Below, one piece after another: positions 56,746 through 64,000 of a stretch of 64,000 bases of DNA. Source of the stretch: Pelobates cultripes (Eukaryota; Chordata; Amphibia; Anura; Pelobatidae); assembly GCA_933207985.1 (NCBI GenBank), contig OW240916.1, positions 318,434,535 to 318,498,534 of the forward strand, in the 5' to 3' direction. The position numbers and the translations under genes were made by a program. Position 1 is the stretch's first letter. Each line of letters begins with the position of its first letter. Below the pieces are notes generated by a model that saw only the letters and a list, made by a program, of their open reading frames with translations, was not told where the DNA came from and ran no database searches.

Positions 56746-58264
56746 GCCAGCTGATCCAGGCTGTGTGTGAGCAGGAGCTCTCTGTCAAGGCACCATTAGG
56801 GATTCACCGTATTCTACGCACAGATCCCCCCCCTCCCTTTCCGTGCTGGGGACCTGATGGTGGAGGGGGCAAAGCTGTGTGTGATGGGAGTAGCCTGAAT
56901 CGCACACTGGCTGCCAATGATCTGCTGGATGAATCAGTGAGCAGAGAGAATCGGCATCTTACAGGATCTGTCTGATCTACTGAGCGCTGGACTAGACCTG
57001 CTTCCTATGGGCACAGCACAACGCATCTACTGCAGAGCACAGAGCACATCCACTGCAGAGCTCAAACATTTCAGAGCACAGAGCACATCCATTGCAGAGC
57101 TCAAACATTACAGAGCACATCCACTGCAGAGCTCAAACATTGCAGAGCACAGAGCACATCCATTGCAGAGCTCAAACATTACAGAGCACATCCACTGCAG
57201 AGCTCAAACATTGCAGAGCACAGAGCACATCCACTGCAGAGCTCAAACATTGCAGAGCACATCCACTGCAGAGCTCAAAGCACATCCACTGCAGAGCACG
57301 TACATTGCAGAAATCATTTACTGCAGGGTGCATTCATTACAGCGCTGCACAGCACGTTTATTGCAGAGCTCTGACATTGCAGAGCAGGTTTATTGCAGAG
57401 CTCTGACATTGCAGAACAGGTTTATTGCAGAGCTACATGTTTATTTCCCAGCCATCTAGATGCAGGATGCAGGGAGAGCAGGCTCTGCAGTGTTAAGGCT
57501 CCCAGGTATGAGCAGCTGATGGGGGGGTACTCATTGTACAGGATTAGAGGGGGGCCAATGTCCATACAGAGCATTTCTCAGGAATCCTCACACTGTGCTT
57601 TAATTAGCTCACCTAATTCACTGTTATTGTATCACTGGTTGGCACAGGCTGGTATATAGACTGGTAATGGTTGCCACCTAGAGCGGGATCCAATCCTTCT
57701 TTTTGGCATAGGGCAGAGTGTGGCATAACAGCCTGGGCCACTGATCTGTCAGTGAAATCCTCCATTTCTACTATTGTGGTTTTAGCAGGTAGCAGTCAGA
57801 CATTGTATCCAGGAGATATTGTCTATCTGTATTGATACAAATTATATGGAGCTGGAAAGGTAGGTTCCTTGGAGAGTAATTTGGTTACACTGAGTGTGGA
57901 GTTGGGAAGGTAGGTTCCTTGGAGAGTAATTTGGTGACATGTATCTGTGTTGTGTTATGCTGGTTCACAGAGTATTGTTACAGTGTTATAGTTATTATAT
58001 GCAACTGTTGGCTCAGGTGGCGTGGTAAAGGTTCCAGACCTATAGGTTGGCACAGGTGGCAAGGTAGAGCTGCCAGGCCTGTAGCTTAGCACAGGTTATA
58101 CTGTATGTCAGACTGGCTCAGATAGTGATGTCCTATGATCTGACACTGATCTCTGCCATAGCCCGGTAGTTGGTAAGTCTGACTGCAGGATCAAGCTAAG
58201 TGGGCACCGAGCAGAGCATCCCTGGAGGGTGCCGTATTGTCACCTGCTGGCTCCCATCACAGGG
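56746..58264 (+). promoter_or_regulatory. PDE8B: 5' flank and presumed 5' UTR/promoter region of PDE8B
   Basis: This is the sequence directly upstream of the PDE8B start codon. I see no TATA box or CpG island I would trust. It contains a minisatellite (57030-57440), a ~52-bp tandem duplication (GGTAGGTTCCTTGGAGAGTA at about 57860 and 57911) and moderately G+C-rich sequence. The transcription start and any upstream noncoding exon cannot be located by eye. Confidence 0.45.
57030..57440. repeat. Minisatellite of CATCCACTGCAGAGCTCAAA units
   Basis: Irregular units of about 21-50 bp made of GCAGAGCACA, CATCCACTGCAGAGCTCAAA and CATTGCAGAGC blocks. It lies about 0.8 kb upstream of the PDE8B start codon. 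Confidence 0.9.
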
Positions 58265-58552
58265 ATGGGCTGCGCTCCCAGTATTCATGTATCTCAGAGT
58301 GGGGTGATCTACTGCAGGGACTCAGACGAGTCCAACTCCCCACACCAGACAACCACCATATCTCAGGGCACTGCGGCCACTTTGCATGGACTCTTCATCA
58401 AGACAGACGCAGCGGACACCATACCTTCTGTGCTCGCTTATCAGAGCCGCTACCCACCTGCCACTCGAACTGGCTCACGAAAGGAACGCAAGGATCCAGG
58501 GCAGCACAGCTGCACAGAGGCCGAGACGCAGACCAGTCACACCAGCATGAAG
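58265..58552 (+). CDS. PDE8B: PDE8B first coding exon (high-affinity cAMP phosphodiesterase 8B)
   Basis: The 96 codons begin [20 protein letters not shown] and continue with an SQG...GLF block, a [10 protein letters not shown] block and AEAETQT near the end, which I recognise as the N-terminus of vertebrate PDE8B rather than PDE8A, which diverges after [11 protein letters not shown]8 hydrolyses cAMP with high affinity and is insensitive to IBMX. The REC, PAS and catalytic domains are encoded by later exons outside the window. Gly2 and Cys3 are a likely myristoylation and palmitoylation site that would tether the protein to membranes. The exon ends ATG AAG followed by GTAACA, a phase-0 splice donor at 58553. 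An in-frame ATG at 58229 would add 12 residues and destroy the MGC lipidation signal, so 58265 is preferred. The middle is variable relative to mammals and somewhat shorter. Confidence 0.95.
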
Positions 58553-58904
58553 GTAACAGTGAATTATAAACAGGGAAAAGAATGGTAGTGGTGTAACTAG
58601 GATGGCATGACAGATTGGTATAATAGGATGGTGTGATTATGGTTGTACAAGTTGGGTGATATGGACAAGGTAATTTTGACGAGATGGTATTACTAAGATA
58701 GTATGGATGGGGTGCTATAAATATGGTGAGATGGATAGCATGGTGTAGACCGGGAAGTATGATCAGGGTGCTATAAATAGGGTGATATGAATGTGGTGTT
58801 ATGAATAGTATAATCCGGGTGGTACAGGTAGTATGAATTGTGGTATAATCAGGGTGATATGAAGAGTATGATACAGATGGGATGGTATAGTGTTGTGGTC
58901 TAGT

Positions 58905-59815
58905 CAAAGTGGTATAAATCGTATAGTCAGGGTGGTATAAATCGTATAGTCAGGGTGGTATGGCTAGTATATTCAGGGTGATACAGATGGTTTAGTCATG
59001 GTGGAACGGATGGTATAGTCAGGGTGGAACAGACGGTATAGTGAGGGTGGAACGGATGGTATAGTGAGGGTGGAACGGACGGTATAGTGAGGGTGGAACG
59101 GATGGTATAGTGAGGGTGGAACGGATGGTATAGTGAGGGTGGAACGGACGGTATCGTGAGGGTGGAACGGACGGTATCGTGAGGGTGGAAAGGATGGTAT
59201 AGTGAGGGTGGAACGGATGGTATAGTGAGGGTGGTACGGCTGGTATAGTCAGGGTGGTACGGCTGGTATAGTCAGGGTGGTACCGACGGTATAGTCAGGG
59301 TGGAACGGACGGTATAGTCAGGGTGGAACGCATAGTCAGGGTGGAACGGACGGTATAGTCAGGGTGGAACGGACGGTATAGTCAGGGTGGAACGGACGGT
59401 ATAGTCAGGGTGGAACAGATGGTATAGTCAGGGTGGTACAGATGTTATAGTCAGGGTGGTACCGACGGTATAGTCAGGGTGGAACGGACGGTATAGTGAG
59501 GGTGGAACGGACGGTATAGTGAGGGTGGAACGGACGGTATAGTGAGGGTGGAACGGACGGTATAGTGAGGGTGGAACGGACGGTATAGTGAGGGTGGAAC
59601 GGACGGTATAGTCGGGGTGGAACGGACGGTATAGTCGGGGTGGAACGGACGGTATAGTCGGGGTGGAACGGACGGTATAGTCGGGGTGGTACGGATGGTA
59701 TAGTCGGGGTGGTACGGATGGTATAGTCGGGGTGGTACGGATGGTATAGTCAGGGTGGTACGGATGGTATAGTAAGCGTGGAACGGATGGTATAGACAGG
59801 GTGGTATGGATGGGG
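58905..59815. repeat. 23-bp minisatellite, ~39 copies
   Basis: Unit GGGTGGAACGGACGGTATAG followed by TGA, TCA or TCG, 23 bp. Blocks of near-identical units (TAGTGA, then TAGTCA, then TAGTCG types) show local homogenisation. Weaker relatives extend back to about 58600, just after the splice donor. Confidence 0.95.
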
Positions 59816-60060
59816 GGTACTAGATTTTCTGTGTTTGAGCCTGCAGCTGGGTCTAGTTCCTATCACTGATTTCTGTGGGTGCAAGTTTTTTACATACTAA
59901 TAAGCACTGATGGGCTTATCTCAGTTGCTGTATGCGGTGATCATTTCCCCAGAATGTTATAAACTAGGTGTTGGAATGATTTGTGTACTGTGTGAGCACT
60001 GATCACTTCTTATGCATTCTGTACATGTTTTCTTGCAGTCTGAGCCATAAACATTAAACA

Positions 60061-60491
60061 TTAAAGGAACACTATGGTGTTAGGTCCACAAAGATGTATT
60101 CCTAAAACTATACTATCTCATAGTCCCCGCCGCCCCCCCCTCCTCCCCTGCTACTGTCATGAAGGGTTAAAAAGTATATTTATTTTACTTATCTTATTCC
60201 AGCACTGAGGTCTTTCTATGCTGGCTCCATCTCTACCTCCTCCGACATCATTGCGAGGGGGAAACCTAGGGCCACGCTCATTAGGTTTTCCTCATAGGAA
60301 AGCATTGAATCAATGCTGTTGGATGTTCTCATGCAAAGCGTGAGGACGTCCAGCATCATTTCACAGAGTTTAACTCTGTGAAAAATTAGAAAGTGTTGTT
60401 TAGTTTCTCTAAGGGTTAAAGAAACAGGAATAATACACTTAGACCACTTCAATGAGATGAAAAGGCCTGGGTGCCTATAGTGTCCCTTTAA
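60061..60491. mobile_element. TTAA-flanked MITE (T2/Kolobok- or piggyBac-like), 431 bp
   Basis: TTAAAGGAACACTATGGTG at the left and GTGCCTATAGTGTCCCTTTAA at the right are inverted and bounded by TTAA. The interior resembles 53120-53642 (CATAGGAAAGCATTGAATCAATG). It lies in PDE8B intron 1. Confidence 0.85.
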
Positions 60492-62190
60492 GATAGACAG
60501 ACAGTATTTTCATCATTATTCACCGATCATTAGTATGCTAATGGGGCTATCGATTCAGTTGGAAATCGTTGAGGAACCACAAAATTTACATCACAAGTAT
60601 CACTCTCATCAATTTTTACAGCTCTTGACCTAAAATGTTCAAATTGCCATCTAAATTCTGTGCAATTCCTGGTCTAGCAAATAACATCAAAAGTAAAGCT
60701 TAAACATAGAGAATTACATTTTTGGTTAATGCCAAGAATTATCTGGAGAAAGTGCTGATCCTTCAGTGTCTGTCTTAATCACCTTGGTGGCAGTCTTGTT
60801 TAGACCTGAGCATTTGCACGGACACTAACATGGTTATTTAATCTGGACGTGAATTTGAATTCACTTTGAATTCTAACTATAGTAAATAACTCTGTAAATG
60901 TCCTCCAACTGCTTTTTAATTCTTGAATTTATATTTTTTTCATTGGCATCTAAATCCCACAAAACAGCCCCATGTTAATAGCTGTAGCCCAGATACACAG
61001 GCTGGATTACTTGTTAAATTATAGATGGCAACATTGCCTTTCATAGTAAAATTTGGGTTAAAAAGTCAGTTTAAAACTTTGTGAACCAGGAAAAAGATCA
61101 CTGATTTAAATCTTAATTTTCTGACAGCCGGTCGGTGATAATTATTCTCTTAATTTCATCTTCACGAGTATACGGGTTCTTCACGGTTGATCTAGACCTG
61201 TGTTAGAGAATGGTAGGGAAGAACCTTTCCTGTATTGCATGAAGATGAAGACATCAGTTATATTTATTGAGGAAAACACCATGAATCAGGTAGCCTTGAA
61301 CCACAATTTTTTCACATCTTAAATTAAAATATACTGTTGATTATTCACTGAAAAGAGAGGTGTGGCGAATTGAAAATCTCTTTAAAAAAAAATGGTTTAA
61401 AAAAAAGTAGAGATTAAAATGAATTCACAGTAAAATGATTCCTAAATTTGCCAATTTGGTTCTCAACTCCCCCGATGCTTCACCAGCATTAGGGCTTTAA
61501 GTGCACTACGGGGATGTAGTCTACAACATCTGGAGTGCTGAAGGTGTCCTATCTCTGGTCTAGAATTTGTTATTTCCATGTCCGTTATTGACTCTTATTG
61601 ACCCCCAATAAGAATAATTATATGGGGCATATATCACTCATCCCAAAATCCTCTGTTTGAAGCCAGAAGTGATCCGTTGCTGTGGAACCTTTATTAAGTT
61701 TTGTGTTGGATATGTGTGTGTTTCCACGGTTCCGCTCTTTATGACACGCCGGCTCTGTCCAGCCTTTACCTTGAGGGATCATTGTAGCGTTGGTTACATA
61801 TTGAGCCGTTTATCTCTGGTTTATCAGGGTATTGTCTGGAGATAAACCAGTTTGACTCTGTCATTAATTTTGGGTGTGTTTATGCAAGATGTGAAATACT
61901 TTCTCCTTTCCATGATTTCAGTTTATCGCCCCTGATTCGGTCTTTCTTGCTGACTTTAACAACTCAATGCTGAATGAACCACCATGTAGCTCCCAACATT
62001 GTAAATTGACACAGACAGGCATTTTTATTTTAGGGGTGTAAGTGGGGGTGTGGATAGGGGCGGGGCTAAGAGAAGTTTTAGGTGACTTACTAATAACAAT
62101 TTATACAATTTAAATGTAATTTAGAACAAGAACAATGTATTTTATTTACACAGACTGATTTCTAAACTCATTGATTGTAGTTTAAATACG

Positions 62191-62394
62191 CATTACTGGG
62201 AGTATTATTGCTGTGGAGCTCTGTTATACACTCAGACACATTACTGGGAGTATTATTGCCGTGGAGCTCTGTTATACACTCAGACACATTACTGGGAGTA
62301 TTATTACTGTGGAGCTATGTTATACAGAGACACATTACTGGCAGTATTATTGTTGTGGAGCTCTGTTATACACACAGACACATTACTGGGAGCA
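62191..62394. repeat. 48-bp minisatellite, third locus, inverted orientation
   Basis: Just over four units of the reverse complement of the 43079-45010 repeat (CATTACTGGGAGTATTATTG, CTGTGGAGCTCTGTTATACA, CTCAGACA). It lies in PDE8B intron 1, about 17 kb from the main array. Confidence 0.95.
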
Positions 62395-62496
62395 GGGCTC
62401 GAGTCCTGCAGGAACGCATGGGAACGGCGTTCCTGCACTTTTTCCAAAGTAGGAACGCCGTTCCCGCTAGTGATCCTGCAGGACCGGCCCTGCTAC

Positions 62497-62649
62497 CTGC
62501 ACACAGGGGCCAGCACACGCTGTGTTCCCTCTCCAGCTATAACTCTCGCGAGACCCGCGGCTGTTACCATGTCAACGCTCCGCACAGGCGAGTCTCGCGA
62601 GAGTTAGAGCTGGAGAGGGAACACAGCGTGTGATGGCCCCTCTGTGCAG
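62497..62649. repeat. Large palindrome, 57-bp arms, 39-bp spacer
   Basis: The left arm 62497-62553 (CTGCACACAGGGGCCAGCAC ... CTCTCGCGAGA) is the inverted counterpart of 62593-62649, with about 3 mismatches in 57. The arms contain TCTCGCGAGA, itself a perfect palindrome and the core of a known vertebrate promoter motif. Just before it, GGGAACGGCGTTCC and GGAACGCCGTTCCC form another inverted pair. Confidence 0.9.
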
Positions 62650-62744
62650 CGGCTGGCTCCCTCCACCGGACCACCAGGCAAGGTAAGAAGCAGGGAGGGG
62701 GGGGATAAAATAAAAAAAAATATAGACACATAAAGTGTAAAAAA

Positions 62745-63960
62745 ATGCTCCCCCCCCCCACACATCATCCAGCACTCACACACCCATCATCCAGCACACA
62801 CACACACATCATCCAGCACTCACACACCCATCATCCAGCACACACACACACAATCCAGCACTCACACACCCATCATCCAGCACTCACACACCCATCATCC
62901 AGCACTCACACACACACACCCACATCATCCAGCACTCACCATCATCCAGCACACACACACACACACATCATCCAGCACTCACACCCATCATCCAGCACAC
63001 ACACACACACCTATCATCCAGCACTCACACACCCATCATCCAGGTACTCACACACCCATCATCCAGCACTCCCACACACCCATCATCCAGTACTCACACA
63101 CCCATCATCCAGCACTCACACACACACACACATCATCCAGCACTCACACACCCATCATCCAGCACTTACACACCCATCATCCAGCACACACACCCATCAT
63201 CCAGCACACACATACCCATCATCCAGCACACACACACACACACACACCTATCATCCAGCACTCACACACACCCCATCATCCAGCACACACACACCCATCA
63301 TCCAGCACACACACACACACACACACACACTATCATCCAGCACTCCACACCATCATCCAGTACTCACACACCATCATCCAACGCCACTCACACACACACA
63401 CCCATCATCCAACTCTTTACCCATCATCCAGCACTCCACCCATCCTTACACACAACCCACATCATCAGCACTCACACACCCATCATCCAGCACACACATA
63501 CCCATCATCAACACACACATACCCATCATCCAGCACACATCATTCAACACACTCACACACCCATCATCCAGCACTCACACACCCATCATCCAGCACTCAC
63601 TCAAACACACATCATCCAGCACTCACACACACATCATCCAGCACTCACTCACACAGACATCATCCAGCACTCACTCACACAGACATCATCCAGCACTCAC
63701 TCACACACACATCATCCAGCACTCACACACACACACATCATCCAGCACTCACACACACATCATTCAGCACACACACACACACACATCATTCAGCACACAC
63801 ACACACGTCATCCAGCACTCACACACACGTCATCCAGCACTCACACACACGTCATCCAGCGCGCACACACACGTCATCCAGCGCGCACACACACGTCATC
63901 CAGCGCGCACACACACGTCATCCAGCGCGCACACACACGTCATCCAGCACACGCTGCATT
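62745..63960. repeat. CA-rich minisatellite (CACACACCCATCATCCAGCACT)
   Basis: Units of about 20-30 bp combine a variable (CA)n run with CATCATCCAGCAC. Near the end the units become ACGTCATCCAGCGCGCACACAC, introducing CpG and ACGTCA. The array runs almost to the window end. Confidence 0.95.
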
Positions 63961-64000
63961 CATTATACACACTCTTCACTCACTACAAACACACTACATT

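Larger units (their letters stand above)
58553..64000 (+). other. PDE8B: Start of PDE8B intron 1
   Basis: It begins with the donor GTAACAGTG. The next PDE8B exon, which should start with the segment leading to the REC-like domain, is not found in any frame up to 64000, so intron 1 runs beyond the window. It contains the minisatellites at 58905-59815, 62191-62394 and 62745-63960, a MITE and a palindrome. 59816-60060 and 60492-62190 hold no recognisable feature apart from a small MITE-like piece at about 60860-60900. Confidence 0.85.

Noticed and set aside
53793..56788. Pro/Gln/Cys-rich minus-strand frames up to 258 codons
   Set aside because: They are translations of the G-rich minisatellites, with no single favoured frame and no start context.
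58398..58907. 169-codon minus-strand frame
   Set aside because: It overlaps the recognised PDE8B exon on the opposite strand and the repetitive start of the intron. It is a shadow frame.
62208..62633. 141-codon + frame running from the minisatellite into the palindrome
   Set aside because: The first half is minisatellite translation and the second half lies in the inverted repeat. No protein similarity recognised.

Overview
This is eukaryotic nuclear DNA from a vertebrate, most likely a frog or toad. The one conserved host gene part I can recognise is the first coding exon of the cAMP phosphodiesterase gene PDE8B (58265-58552, + strand). Nearly everything else is transposable elements and tandem repeats. 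The amphibian assignment is an inference from the repeat mixture: Ngaro and DIRS-type tyrosine-recombinase retrotransposons, L1-like and CR1-like LINEs, several Tc1/mariner elements, TTAA-flanked MITEs resembling the T2/Kolobok type, and hAT elements.

Layout. 1-5227: 3' portion of a decayed Ngaro-type retrotransposon (reverse transcriptase, RNase H, tyrosine recombinase, SGNH hydrolase) with split direct repeats at its end. 6028-11185: decayed L1-like LINE with a partly duplicated ORF1 and an internally deleted ORF2. 11685-12815: Tc1/mariner copy lacking its 3' end. 13000-13099 and 23510-23609: two 100-N assembly gaps. 18215-21224 and 23610-26619: a 3010-bp direct duplication at constant offset whose second copy starts exactly at a gap, so probably an assembly artefact. 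21225-23509: minus-strand DIRS-like gag/RT fragment carrying a CR1-like LINE end. 26.6-39 kb: minisatellites, TTAA MITEs and a hAT-type element (34384-36274) holding a minisatellite that switches strand repeatedly. 40-50 kb: LTR pieces, two solo LTRs with 5-bp target duplications (one inside a 48-bp minisatellite), and a hAT element nested in a LINE, each with its own target duplication. 50581-52016: nearly intact Tc1/mariner element with both terminal repeats and a transposase broken by one stop and one frameshift.

From 53.9 kb to the end the window is the 5' flank, exon 1 and start of intron 1 of PDE8B, crowded with tandem arrays on both sides of the exon, plus a 57-bp-arm palindrome at 62497-62649. 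No host exon other than PDE8B exon 1 is convincing. Long open frames elsewhere are mostly tandem repeats that happen to lack stops, or relics of element proteins. All calls rest on reading the sequence; no database search was run.
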